Shown piece by piece: positions 55,474-63,511 of a stretch of 64,000 nt of DNA (position 1 is its first letter; each line of letters opens with the position of its first letter). Location of the stretch: NCBI RefSeq assembly GCF_013170705.1, contig NZ_CP033334.1, positions 868,001 to 932,000 on the forward strand. The letters run 5' to 3'. A model generated the notes under the pieces. That model searched no databases and was not told where the DNA came from. It saw only the letters and a program-made list of their open reading frames with translations. The translations under genes were made by a program, and so were the position numbers. This DNA comes from Mesorhizobium loti. Lineage in GTDB: Bacteria > Pseudomonadota > Alphaproteobacteria > Rhizobiales > Rhizobiaceae.

Positions 55474-55502
55474 CCCTAGTTTAGAATAGTTCTAAACTAG
55501 GG
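55474..55502 (-). promoter_or_regulatory. ICE motif (Irr-binding site) of mbfA
   Basis: A perfect 29-base palindrome: left arm CCCTAGTTTAGAA, centre TAG, right arm its exact complement. The core TTTAGAA-N3-TTCTAAA is the iron control element bound by Irr in Rhizobiales. It lies 10 bp before the mbfA start and 132 bp before the divergent small gene, so it may act on both. Confidence 0.9.
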
Positions 55503-55633
55503 TTTGCCACGCTCCGGGTCAATCGCGCCGTGGCCACGGGTTCAAGAATTGTTGAAACACTCAAGTGGCCCCGCTTCTTTATTATTGGCAAAGATTCACC
55601 TATATAGCTGAACCTAACACAAGAATGAGGAGC

Positions 55634-55960
55634 ATGCGCATGACGAAGCCGCACCCGCAGCATTTCGACCCGAAACCCGTTCTCGATCTCATTGCCGGCA
55701 TCGAGGCCGATCTGCAGCGCCTGAAGGGCCTGGTCGAGCAGCAGATCGAGAAGTTCGACCCCGCCAACCCGCACAACAAGGCCCCCGACGGCAAGCTGAC
55801 CGAGGAGGGGGTCGAGTGCTGCTACCGCATGTTCGACGAAGGCAAGTCGCGCTATTCGGTCGCCCAGCAGATGAAGATCTCCTTTGCGGCCGCCACCCAC
55901 CGCTTCAACAATTGGCGCAAGCTGGGCGGAACCAAGAGGCAGCGGACGCTGCTTGGATGA
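55634..55960 (+). CDS. Small hypothetical protein with a helix-turn-helix-like C-terminus
   Basis: A 108-residue protein starting at ATG 55634 (or 55640, better spaced from the GAGG site). The N-terminal part is helical (VLDLIAGIEADLQRLKGLVE). The C-terminal EEGVECCYRMFDEGKSRYSV then AQQMKISFAAATHRFNNWRK reads like a resolvase/MerR-style HTH with a recognition helix. No family name can be given. It diverges from mbfA across the ICE palindrome. Confidence 0.65.
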   Translation: MRMTKPHPQHFDPKPVLDLIAGIEADLQRLKGLVEQQIEKFDPANPHNKAPDGKLTEEGVECCYRMFDEGKSRYSVAQQMKISFAAATHRFNNWRKLGGTKRQRTLLG

Positions 55961-56040
55961 GGAGCGGTCCGCGCAGCGGACGAAAAGCCCCCAAATGGGC
56001 TTTTCGAGCGACGAACGCCCGGAGCCATAGAGGAGGGCCG
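55957..56040. repeat. Terminator-bearing dispersed repeat, copy 2
   Basis: Shares GAGGAGCGGTCCGCGCAGCG and CGACGAACGCCC flanks with the repeat at 34762-34850, but its hairpin has different paired bases. It begins at the stop codon of the preceding gene. Confidence 0.75.
55981..56006 (+). terminator. Terminator hairpin after the HTH-like gene
   Basis: Perfect 10-bp arms CGAAAAGCCC and GGGCTTTTCG around CCAAAT, 20 bp past the stop at 55960. The TTTT in the distal arm supports a rho-independent terminator. Confidence 0.75.
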
Positions 56041-56058
56041 GGGCCAACCGTCATGGTC

Positions 56059-56213
56059 GGCGCTGCCCCTCATTGCCCTGCCGGGCATTCTCACCGTGAA
56101 CGGCCGTCGCCGCTCCTCCAGCAACGTCCGCTTCCTGGCGAAAGCGTAGGCGACAGCGCCCTTCTCCCCGTTCACGGGGAGAAGATGGCGGCAGCCAGAT
56201 GAGGGGCAGCGCC
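56059..56213. repeat. 155-bp element with 15-bp perfect terminal inverted repeats
   Basis: Ends GGCGCTGCCCCTCAT (56059-56073) and its exact complement (56199-56213). Inside, TTCTCACCGTGAACGG and CCGTTCACGGGGAGAA form a second inverted pair. It carries no reading frame and has the form of a MITE or a paired REP element. A degenerate relative of its right half (GAGAAGGTGGC, AGCCGGATGAGGGG) is at about 43610-43660. It accounts for most of the 55961-56323 gap. Confidence 0.6.
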
Positions 56214-56323
56214 GTCCATCGGATTTTGACTCACCCAACATTGTAACGGTCACATTTTTTCGATGGTGCGCCACGGCTGTTTGCGCGCATCATGAGAAGA
56301 CACCCACTTTCACTGGACCTCGC

Positions 56324-57307
56324 ATGACCGCCACCACCCTTCCCGGCATCGCCGACATCCACGCCGCGGCGGCCCGTCTTTCCGGGCTGATCGTCGAAAC
56401 CCCCTTGATCGAATCGCAGGAGCTGAACAAGCGCTTCGGCGGCCGCGTCCTGTTCAAGCCGGAGACGCTGCAGCGCACCGGCTCGTTCAAGTTCCGTGGC
56501 GCCTACAACAAACTGTCATTACTGAGCGAGGCGGAACGCAGCCGGGGTGTCGTCGCCTTCTCGTCGGGCAATCATGCGCAGGGGGTCGCTGCTTCCGCCG
56601 CCATGTTCGGCGTCAAGGCGGTCATCGCCATGCCGGCGGACGCGCCGGCGATGAAGATCGGCAATGTTCGCAAGATGGGCGCGGAGGTGGTGCCCTTCGA
56701 CCGCTTCCGCGATGACCGCATGACCGTGGTTCGCCCCTATCTCGACAGGGGGATGGTGCTGGTGCCGCCCTTCGACGACCCTGCCATCATTGCCGGGCAA
56801 GGCACGATCGGCCTTGAACTGATGCGGCAGGCCAGGGCGCTCGGCGTCAGCCTCGACGCCGTCTTGATCCCCTGTGGGGGCGGCGGCCTGTCGAGCGGCA
56901 TTTCGGTGGCGGTCAAGGACGCCTCGCCAGGCACAGCGGTCTGGGCGGTCGAGCCCGAGCATTTCGACGATACGCGCCGCTCGCTCGCCGCCGACGCCCG
57001 GGTTTCCAACGAAGCGGGCTACAGTTCGATCTGCGACGCGATCCTGACGGCCGAGCCGGGCGTGATCACGTTCGAGATCAACCGCAAGAACCTCGCCGGC
57101 GCCATTGCCGTCTCCGATAAGGCGACGGCACAGGCGATGCGCGACGCCATGGCCTATCTGAAGCTGGTGGTCGAGCCGGGCGGCTGCGTCGCGCTGGCGG
57201 CGCTGTCATCGGGCGAGATCGAACTGTCGGGCAAGAATGTCGCCGTGGTGCTGTCCGGCGGCAATGTCGATTTCAGTACCTATGCCGGGATCATGGCGGC
57301 CGCCTGA
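56324..57307 (+). CDS. Threonine/serine dehydratase (catabolic type)
   Basis: A 327-residue fold-type II PLP enzyme without an ACT regulatory domain, so of the catabolic rather than the isoleucine-biosynthetic type. The PLP lysine lies in TGSFKFRGAYNKL, and the loop SSGNHAQGVAASAA, the phosphate loop CGGGGLSSGIS and the VVLSGGNVD end are standard. It deaminates threonine or serine to 2-oxoacids; serine racemase or hydroxyaspartate activity is also known for close relatives. Confidence 0.88.
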   Translation: MTATTLPGIADIHAAAARLSGLIVETPLIESQELNKRFGGRVLFKPETLQRTGSFKFRGAYNKLSLLSEAERSRGVVAFSSGNHAQGVAASAAMFGVKAVIAMPADAPAMKIGNVRKMGAEVVPFDRFRDDRMTVVRPYLDRGMVLVPPFDDPAIIAGQGTIGLELMRQARALGVSLDAVLIPCGGGGLSSGISVAVKDASPGTAVWAVEPEHFDDTRRSLAADARVSNEAGYSSICDAILTAEPGVITFEINRKNLAGAIAVSDKATAQAMRDAMAYLKLVVEPGGCVALAALSSGEIELSGKNVAVVLSGGNVDFSTYAGIMAAA

Positions 57308-57428
57308 GCGCTTTGTCCGCCGCGCCATGCCCGCCATCAGCGACTCTGCCATGCGGGAGATGCGGGCGATCGGACGCCGTTTTACGATCCGGCCGTCGTC
57401 ATTGGCGATCATGGTTCGCGAGCGCCGG

Positions 57429-58565
57429 TCAGTCCAGCGTGCGCCTGAAGCGCAGCAGCGCGGTGCCCGCGAAGACCAGCACGAACACGGCCAGCCAGCC
57501 TATCTCGGTGGCGATGGCGTGGAAATCGGCGCCCTTCAGCATCACCGCGCGGGTGATGCGCAGGAAATGCGTCAGCGGGAAGATTTCGCCCAGCGCCTGG
57601 GCCCAGCCCGGCATGCCGCGATAGGGGAACATGAAGCCGGACAAGAGCAGGGACGGCAGGAAGAAGAAGAAGGTCAGCTGCATGGCCTGCATCTGCGAGC
57701 GGGCCATGGTCGAGATGGTGTAGCCGAGCAGCACCAGCGAGAGCACGAAGACGAGCACCGACGACAACAGAAGCGTCAGGCTGCCGACGAAGGGAATGTC
57801 GAACAGGAGCTTGGCCGCCACCAGCACCACCGCCACCTGCACCGCGCCGACGACGAGGAAGGGCAGCACCTTGCCCAGCATGATCTCGGCCGGGCTGGAC
57901 GGCATGGCGAGCAGGTTTTCCATCGTGCCGCGCTCGGTTTCGCGGGTCAGCGCCATGGCCGTCATCATCACCATGGTCATCTGCAGGATGACGCCGAGCA
58001 GGCCGGGCACGATGTTGTATTGCGAAATGCCTTCGGGATTGTAGCGCTGGTGCACCACCACCTGCAGCTGCTGCCTGGCATTCTCGGCGGCCGCGGCCTG
58101 CATGCCCTGGGCGCGCAGCAGCGCCTGGCTCGCCACCGTGCTCAGCGTGGAAATGGCGCCGCTCGCCGCCGACGGATCGGTCGCGTCCGCCTCGATCAGG
58201 ATTTGCGGATTGTCGCCCCGCTCGACACGCCTGGCGAAGTCGGCCGGGATGGTGACGACGAAGGAAACGTCGCCGCGCGCCATCAGGAATTCCGCCTCCT
58301 CGGCGCTCTGGGTCACATGGTCGAAACGATAGTAGCCCGTCACCTGCAGCGCCGAGACCATGGCGCGCGTGTACTGGTCGTTGCTCATCGCCACCAGCGC
58401 CGTCGGCAAGCCCTTCGGATCGTTGTTGATGGCAAAGCCGAACAGCACCAGCTGCAGCAGCGGCACGCCGAGCATCATGGCGAAGGTGATGCGGTCGCGC
58501 CGCATCTGGATGAACTCCTTGATCAGCAGCGCGCCAAGCCTGGCGAAGGAGAAGACACTGTTCAT
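57429..58565 (-). CDS. ABC-2 type transporter permease
   Basis: A 378-residue permease: one N-terminal transmembrane helix (about 25-48), a periplasmic domain to about 175, and five helices toward the C-terminus. The ABC-2 signature ALTRETERGTMENLLAMPSS precedes the second helix. It is the only permease in the operon, so a homodimer is likely; the YbhFSR system of enterobacteria has two. Its start overlaps the ATPase stop by four bases. Confidence 0.92.
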   Translation of the reverse strand: MNSVFSFARLGALLIKEFIQMRRDRITFAMMLGVPLLQLVLFGFAINNDPKGLPTALVAMSNDQYTRAMVSALQVTGYYRFDHVTQSAEEAEFLMARGDVSFVVTIPADFARRVERGDNPQILIEADATDPSAASGAISTLSTVASQALLRAQGMQAAAAENARQQLQVVVHQRYNPEGISQYNIVPGLLGVILQMTMVMMTAMALTRETERGTMENLLAMPSSPAEIMLGKVLPFLVVGAVQVAVVLVAAKLLFDIPFVGSLTLLLSSVLVFVLSLVLLGYTISTMARSQMQAMQLTFFFFLPSLLLSGFMFPYRGMPGWAQALGEIFPLTHFLRITRAVMLKGADFHAIATEIGWLAVFVLVFAGTALLRFRRTLD

Positions 58566-59482
58566 GCCATATTGTCCTTCGACCCCGACATGAACTGGAT
58601 GAAGACATCCTCCAGGCTGGTTTCGCCCGGCGCGACCGTCACGCCCTCGTGCTCCTTCTCGACATCGGCAAGCGCTGCTTCGAGCTTCTTCCTGTCGGAA
58701 CCGACGACATGCAGCGTCGCGCCGAAGGGCGCCACCTGGTCGACGCCGGGGCGGCCCTGCAGCTCTTCGGCCACCTTGGCCAGCCGCGGACCCTGCACCA
58801 CGAACGTCGTCAGGCCGGCATTCCTGACCACCTCGGCGACGGTGCCGGTGGCCAGCATCCTACCGTAGGAGATGTAGCTGATGCGGTGGCAGCGCTCGGC
58901 TTCGTCCATGTAGTGGGTGGAGACCAGCACGGTGAGGCCGCCGCTGGCGAGGCGGTGGATCTCGTCCCAGAATTCGCGCCGCGCCTTCGGATCGACACCG
59001 GCCGTCGGCTCGTCGAGCAAAAGAAGCTTAGGCTTGTGCATGATGCAGGCGGCGAGCGCCAGCCGCTGCTTCCAGCCACCGGACAGCGTGCCGGCCAACT
59101 GGTTGCGGCGCGAGGTGAGACCGAGTTCCTCCAGTGTCCTGGCCACATACTCCTCGACCGGTTTCAGCCGGTAGAGCCGCGCCACGAATTCTAGGTTCTC
59201 GCCGATCGTCAGATCCTCGTAGAACGAGAATTTCTGCGTCATATAGCCGACTTCGCGCTTGATCCTGAGCGACTCCGTACGGATGTTGAAACCCAACACC
59301 GTGCCTTCGCCTTCGTCCGGCGTGAGCAGGCCGCACATGATGCGGATGGTGGTGGTCTTGCCCGAACCGTTGGGGCCGAGGAAGCCGACGATCTCGCCTT
59401 CGGCGACCGACATCGTCACATGGTCGACGACGGTCTTGTCGCCGAAGCGCTTGACCAGGCCGTGAACGTCGATGGCGTTCAT
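58562..59482 (-). CDS. ABC transporter ATP-binding protein
   Basis: A 306-residue ATPase with Walker A (GPNGSGKTTTI), Q loop (GYMTQKFSFYEDL), signature LSGGWKQRLALA, Walker B (LLLLDEPTAGVD) and H loop (VLVSTHYMDEAE). The signature has Gly-Trp-Lys in place of Gly-Gln-Gln, as in the YbhF-type group. The start at 59482 overlaps the HlyD stop by four bases. It powers the permease encoded next. Confidence 0.95.
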   Translation of the reverse strand: MNAIDVHGLVKRFGDKTVVDHVTMSVAEGEIVGFLGPNGSGKTTTIRIMCGLLTPDEGEGTVLGFNIRTESLRIKREVGYMTQKFSFYEDLTIGENLEFVARLYRLKPVEEYVARTLEELGLTSRRNQLAGTLSGGWKQRLALAACIMHKPKLLLLDEPTAGVDPKARREFWDEIHRLASGGLTVLVSTHYMDEAERCHRISYISYGRMLATGTVAEVVRNAGLTTFVVQGPRLAKVAEELQGRPGVDQVAPFGATLHVVGSDRKKLEAALADVEKEHEGVTVAPGETSLEDVFIQFMSGSKDNMA

Positions 59483-60432
59483 CTGGCCGTTTCCGCAAGA
59501 TCGACGTCGACGATCTGGCCGGGCTGCAGTGGGCCGGCATCGCCCTCCGGGCGGGCCTCGACCAGATAGACCAGCTTCTGCCGGTTCTCGAGCGAATAGA
59601 TCACCGGCGGGGTGAATTCGGGATCGGGCGAGACATAGCTGACGCGCGCCTTCACACCACCGCCGCAGCCGTCGCAATGAACGTTGAGCAGGCTGCCTAT
59701 CCTGACCGAGGAGAAGGCGGTCTCCGGTATGTAGACGCTGAGCTTCACCGCGCCGTCAGGCAGCATCGAGATGACCGGCGCGGTCGGGCCGGCCGTGTCG
59801 CCGGGATTGCGGATGACGTCATTGACGCGGCCGGACGAGGGCGCGGCCAGCCTGCGCTTGGACAGCCGCCACCGAGCCTGCTCCAGCGCTGCCTGCGCCT
59901 GCTTGACCTGATTGTCGGCGGCCTTGATCGTCTCGGGCCGCGCCGGCAGGCCACCGACGGCGAGATTGGCCCTGGCCTGGCCGACCTGCGCATTGGCGGT
60001 CTCCAGCGTCGCCGAGGCGGTGTCGTAATCGGCCTGGGTGCCGGTGCCGCGCTTGAACAGATCGGCGGCGCGGTCGTATTTGCGCTTCGCGTCGTCGGCC
60101 TGCGCCTTGGCCATGTCGACCTGCGCCTTGAGTGCGGCGATTTCTTCCGGCCGCTTGCCGACCTGCAAATCGGCGAGTTGCGCCTGCGCCTGGGCGAGGC
60201 TTGCCTCGGCCTGCGCCACCGCGATCTTGGCGTCGGCGCTTTCCAGCGTCACCACCGTCGTGCCCGGCGTGACGCGATCGCCGCGCTTCACGGCGACGGC
60301 CTCGACCTGCGCCACCTCGATCGGCGCCAGGAGCACATAGTCGCCCTCGACATAGCCGACGGCCAGGGGGGCGGTGGGGGCACAGGCCCCGAGAAGCTGC
60401 GCGGCGAGCGGCAGCGAACACAGAAAGCTCAT
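59479..60432 (-). CDS. HlyD-family periplasmic adaptor
   Basis: A 317-residue membrane-fusion protein. The N-terminus has a short hydrophobic signal or lipoprotein-like segment (FLCSLPLAAQLLGACAP, with an LGAC lipobox). A biotinyl-lipoyl-like domain is split by a long coiled-coil hairpin (about residues 75-190, many Ala/Gln/Lys repeats), then a beta-barrel domain follows. It links the inner-membrane ABC pump to an outer-membrane channel. The ATG overlaps the tetR stop as ATGA. Confidence 0.93.
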   Translation of the reverse strand: MSFLCSLPLAAQLLGACAPTAPLAVGYVEGDYVLLAPIEVAQVEAVAVKRGDRVTPGTTVVTLESADAKIAVAQAEASLAQAQAQLADLQVGKRPEEIAALKAQVDMAKAQADDAKRKYDRAADLFKRGTGTQADYDTASATLETANAQVGQARANLAVGGLPARPETIKAADNQVKQAQAALEQARWRLSKRRLAAPSSGRVNDVIRNPGDTAGPTAPVISMLPDGAVKLSVYIPETAFSSVRIGSLLNVHCDGCGGGVKARVSYVSPDPEFTPPVIYSLENRQKLVYLVEARPEGDAGPLQPGQIVDVDLAETAR

Positions 60433-61145
60433 GGTCTTTGCCCCTTCATCCCTGCCGCTCGATCCTCGATCTTTCGGGCGGCCAGTATGGCGCCGAGGTT
60501 GTCCGTCGTGACCGCCACGACCTTGGCGGCCTCGACAGCGCCGATATCGTGCCAACCCATGCGGCGCATCACCGCTTCGCGGCCGATGCGGAAATAGATG
60601 ACCTGGCCGATCAGCGTGAAGACGGTGAGCCGGGTCCGCTCGCTTTCGGCCGGCTCGCCGGTCGCCTGCTCCCAGATCAGACACAACCGGCGATGCGTCG
60701 GCTCGAACACGCCGTCATAGATGCGGTCGAGGGCTGCTGTCGGATGCGACAGTTCGCGCAGGACGAACTGCACGATCTCGCCGGCCTGCGGCTGCGCCAC
60801 GATGAAGCCGACCATCCGCTCCAGCGCCCCGAAGAGCAGCAGACGCGCGGCCTCCGGATCGTTTGCCGCCGCGGCCTGGGCGCTGCCCAATGCCTGGCCG
60901 GCAATCGTCTGGATGGTTTCGACGATATAGTCGGCGGCGGCGGCGCGAAGGCCTTCCTTGCCGCCGAAATGATAGGCGATCGACCCGATATTGGCCTGCG
61001 CCTCGGCCGCGATCTGACGGGTCGAGGTACCATCGAAACCCTGCCGGCCGAACAGTTTCAGCGCCGCCCGCACGAGTGCGGTGCGCGTCAGATCCGCCGG
61101 AGAGGTCTCGCGTCGGGGATTTTTGGTGTCGGGGACTTTGATCAT
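60429..61145 (-). CDS. TetR-family regulator, CecR type
   Basis: A 238-residue repressor. The HTH is in residues about 20-65 (TRTALVRAALKLFGRQGFDG, STRQIAAEAQANIGSIAYHF) and the C-terminal part has the DUF1956-like fold of CecR/YbiH, which controls the ybhGFSR efflux genes. Here it heads the HlyD, ATPase and permease operon, with all junctions overlapping by four bases. A perfect 28-bp palindrome lies five bases before its ATG, fitting autorepression. Confidence 0.92.
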   Translation of the reverse strand: MIKVPDTKNPRRETSPADLTRTALVRAALKLFGRQGFDGTSTRQIAAEAQANIGSIAYHFGGKEGLRAAAADYIVETIQTIAGQALGSAQAAAANDPEAARLLLFGALERMVGFIVAQPQAGEIVQFVLRELSHPTAALDRIYDGVFEPTHRRLCLIWEQATGEPAESERTRLTVFTLIGQVIYFRIGREAVMRRMGWHDIGAVEAAKVVAVTTDNLGAILAARKIEDRAAGMKGQRP

Positions 61146-61150
61146 GGCAA

Positions 61151-61178
61151 GACTTTAATCAATCGATTGATTAAAGTC
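61151..61178. promoter_or_regulatory. Perfect 28-bp palindromic operator of the efflux operon
   Basis: Each half is GACTTTAATCAATC or its exact complement, joined without a spacer. It begins five bases before the tetR start codon and lies 57 bp before the divergent CYTH gene. The AT-rich palindrome and its place mark it as the operator of the TetR-type repressor, probably controlling both directions. Confidence 0.85.
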
Positions 61179-61235
61179 AACTTGTGTTCGGAGTTGTCTT
61201 GCCATCGCCCGTGGCAAACGCTTTAGTGCGCGGCC

Positions 61236-61709
61236 ATGGGCAAGGAAGTCGAGCGCAAGTTCCTGGTCTCCAGCACCGCGTGGCGGGAGTTGGTCGAGGC
61301 GGATATCCGCATTCTCCAGTTCTATCTCGCCGCGACGCCTGGCCGGACCGTGCGCATTCGCATCAGCGACGGCGCTTCCGCCAATCTGACGCTCAAATTC
61401 GGCAGCGGCGCGCGCGAGCGCGACGAGTTCGAGTATCCAATCCCGCTCGCCGATGCCGTCGAGATGCTGGACTTCGCCATCGGACGTGTCATCGAGAAGA
61501 CACGTCACCATGTTAGGCATCGCGGCTATCTCTATGAAGTCGACGTCTTTGGCGGTGCACTCGCGGGACTTGTGGTGGCCGAACTCGAGACGCCGGAAGA
61601 CGTGCCGGACGAAATGCTGCCTGACTGGCTCGGCCGTGAAGTCACCGGCGAGCAGAAATTCTACAACGCGTCGCTCGCCCTCGGGGGGATACCGGAGATC
61701 GCCGCATGA
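61236..61709 (+). CDS. CYTH domain protein (triphosphate tunnel hydrolase)
   Basis: A 157-residue CYTH protein. The signature E-x-E-x-K is in GKEVERKFLV at the N-terminus, followed by beta strands with alternating charged residues that line the tunnel (RTVRIRISDG, LTLKFGSG, EFEYPIPL). Bacterial CYTH proteins hydrolyse triphosphate or related polyphosphates. It overlaps the CHAD gene by four bases. Confidence 0.93.
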   Translation: MGKEVERKFLVSSTAWRELVEADIRILQFYLAATPGRTVRIRISDGASANLTLKFGSGARERDEFEYPIPLADAVEMLDFAIGRVIEKTRHHVRHRGYLYEVDVFGGALAGLVVAELETPEDVPDEMLPDWLGREVTGEQKFYNASLALGGIPEIAA

Positions 61710-62650
61710 GCTTTCGTATCGACCCGCGCCTGCCGCTGACCGGCGAGGTCAGGCGCATCCTTGCCGAGGAAATTGGCAAGGCGCTCCTGCATCTGGATAC
61801 GGCGCGCAGCCGGCCGGAGCAGGGACTGCACAAATGCCGCAAGCGGCTCAAGAGTGCGCGTGCCTTGCTGCGTCTGGTTCATTCCGGTGACGAAACATTC
61901 TGCACGACGGAGAACCAGTGCTATCGCAACGTTGCGGCCCTGCTTGCCGGCCCACGCGAGGCAACGGCGCTGATCGAGACCATCGACCGGCTGGCGGCAG
62001 CTTTCCCGAAGGAGAGCGCCGATGGCGGGCTCGATACCGTACGTGACCGGATGATTGCCCGCCAGCACGATCTCCACGAAGCCGCCGGCCTCGAAGCGGC
62101 GATCGGCGCGGCGACCGCCGCCTGCGAAGACGGCATGAAGCGGATCGAAAGCCTCGACTTGCCAGACCAGCCGGAACAGGCGGCCGACGTGCTTGCCGAA
62201 GGCGCCAGGGTCACCCTGCGCCGTGCCAGGAAGGCGCTCGACAAGGCTGGCTCGCGCGGCGAGGCCGACGATTTCCACGATCTGCGCAAGGCGGCCAAGA
62301 CGCATGGCATGCACCTGTCGCTGCTGGGCAGGCTCTGGCCGACGCCTATCAAGGCGCGGCGCAAGGCGGTCGATGCACTGGGCGAGCGGCTCGGCGAATT
62401 GCATGATCTGTTCGTCATGCGCGCCTTGCTCGAGGCGGATGACGAGCCGCTTGGCCCGCCCGAGGACACGAAACTTCTCGGCAAGCTCATGAAACGTTCG
62501 GAGAAGAGCCTGAGAAAGTCATGTCTTGCCGAGGCGGCCGAACTGTTCGGCGACAGCCCCAAGCATTCGACGAAGAACCTGGCCCGCAAGGCGCGCGGTG
62601 ATCTGGCCAGTCCGGCGCCGCGCGACGAGACGAGCGCTTCGGCCGGCTGA
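61706..62650 (+). CDS. CHAD domain protein
   Basis: A 314-residue all-helical CHAD protein with conserved histidines and many Arg/Lys residues (GLHKCRKRLKSARALLRLVH, DFHDLRKAAKTHGMHLSLLG). CHAD domains bind polyphosphate granules. They are often fused to, or encoded next to, CYTH domains; here they are separate genes with ATGA overlap. The two probably act together on polyphosphate. Confidence 0.93.
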   Translation: MSFRIDPRLPLTGEVRRILAEEIGKALLHLDTARSRPEQGLHKCRKRLKSARALLRLVHSGDETFCTTENQCYRNVAALLAGPREATALIETIDRLAAAFPKESADGGLDTVRDRMIARQHDLHEAAGLEAAIGAATAACEDGMKRIESLDLPDQPEQAADVLAEGARVTLRRARKALDKAGSRGEADDFHDLRKAAKTHGMHLSLLGRLWPTPIKARRKAVDALGERLGELHDLFVMRALLEADDEPLGPPEDTKLLGKLMKRSEKSLRKSCLAEAAELFGDSPKHSTKNLARKARGDLASPAPRDETSASAG

Positions 62651-62703
62651 CGAGGCCTGCACGCTGGCACTTCCCCGCCGGCGTGTGCTAGTCACGCTGC
62701 ATC

Positions 62704-63504
62704 ATGACCGAGCCCGGCGACACGCTCCTGGACCGACTTGGCCGCTGGCTCGCCGGCCGGTTGCAGGAAGAGTCCTCCGGCTATGAACCCTACACGCCGT
62801 CGGATCCCGAAACGTTGCGCCGCACGCTGGAACCCGGCGACATCCTTCTGATCGAGGGCAACCAGAAGATCTCGGCGGCGATCAAGTACCTCACCCAGTC
62901 GACATGGTCGCATGCGGCCCTCTATGTCGGCGACGCGCTGGCCGAACCGGAGGACGGAACAGAGCGGCGGCGGCTGGTCGAGGTCACGCTCCGCGAAGGC
63001 TGCGTGGCGGTACCCTTGTCTCGCTACCGCACCTACAACACCCGCATCTGCCGGGCGAGCGGGCTGACGCCGGAGGACCGCGACACGGTCGTCGCCTTCA
63101 TGATCGGCAAGCTTGGTCTGAAATACGACCTCAAGAACATTTTCGACATGCTGCGCTATTTCCTGCCGACGCCGCCGGTGCCGGTGCGCTGGCGCCGGCG
63201 CATGCTGGCCTTCGGCTCCGGCGACCCGACCCGGGCCATCTGCTCCTCGCTCATCGCCGAGGCCTATGGCCGGATCCACTACCCGATCCTGCCCGAAATC
63301 ACCCGTGCGCCGGGCCGCGCCTCGGCGCAGTCGAGCTATATGCGCAAGGAAATCCTGCACATCCGCCACCACTCGCTCTACACGCCGCGCGACTTCGACC
63401 TGTCGCCGTTTTTCCGCATCGTCAAGCCGACGCTGGAATATGGCTTCGACTACCGGTCCGTGACCTGGGACGACAAGGCCGCCGACGCGAAGGCCGCCGA
63501 ATAG
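62704..63504 (+). CDS. YiiX/YebB-like NlpC/P60-family cysteine hydrolase
   Basis: A 266-residue permuted papain-like hydrolase. The histidine is in TQSTWSHAALYVG near residue 70 and the cysteine in AICSSLIAEAYG near 180. The opening after residue 40 (LEPGDILLIEGNQKISAAIK) is typical of the YiiX group. No signal peptide is seen. The substrate may be a lipid or an amide; it is not known. It follows the CHAD gene by 53 bp in the same direction. Confidence 0.85.
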   Translation: MTEPGDTLLDRLGRWLAGRLQEESSGYEPYTPSDPETLRRTLEPGDILLIEGNQKISAAIKYLTQSTWSHAALYVGDALAEPEDGTERRRLVEVTLREGCVAVPLSRYRTYNTRICRASGLTPEDRDTVVAFMIGKLGLKYDLKNIFDMLRYFLPTPPVPVRWRRRMLAFGSGDPTRAICSSLIAEAYGRIHYPILPEITRAPGRASAQSSYMRKEILHIRHHSLYTPRDFDLSPFFRIVKPTLEYGFDYRSVTWDDKAADAKAAE

Positions 63505-63511
63505 CGGCCTT

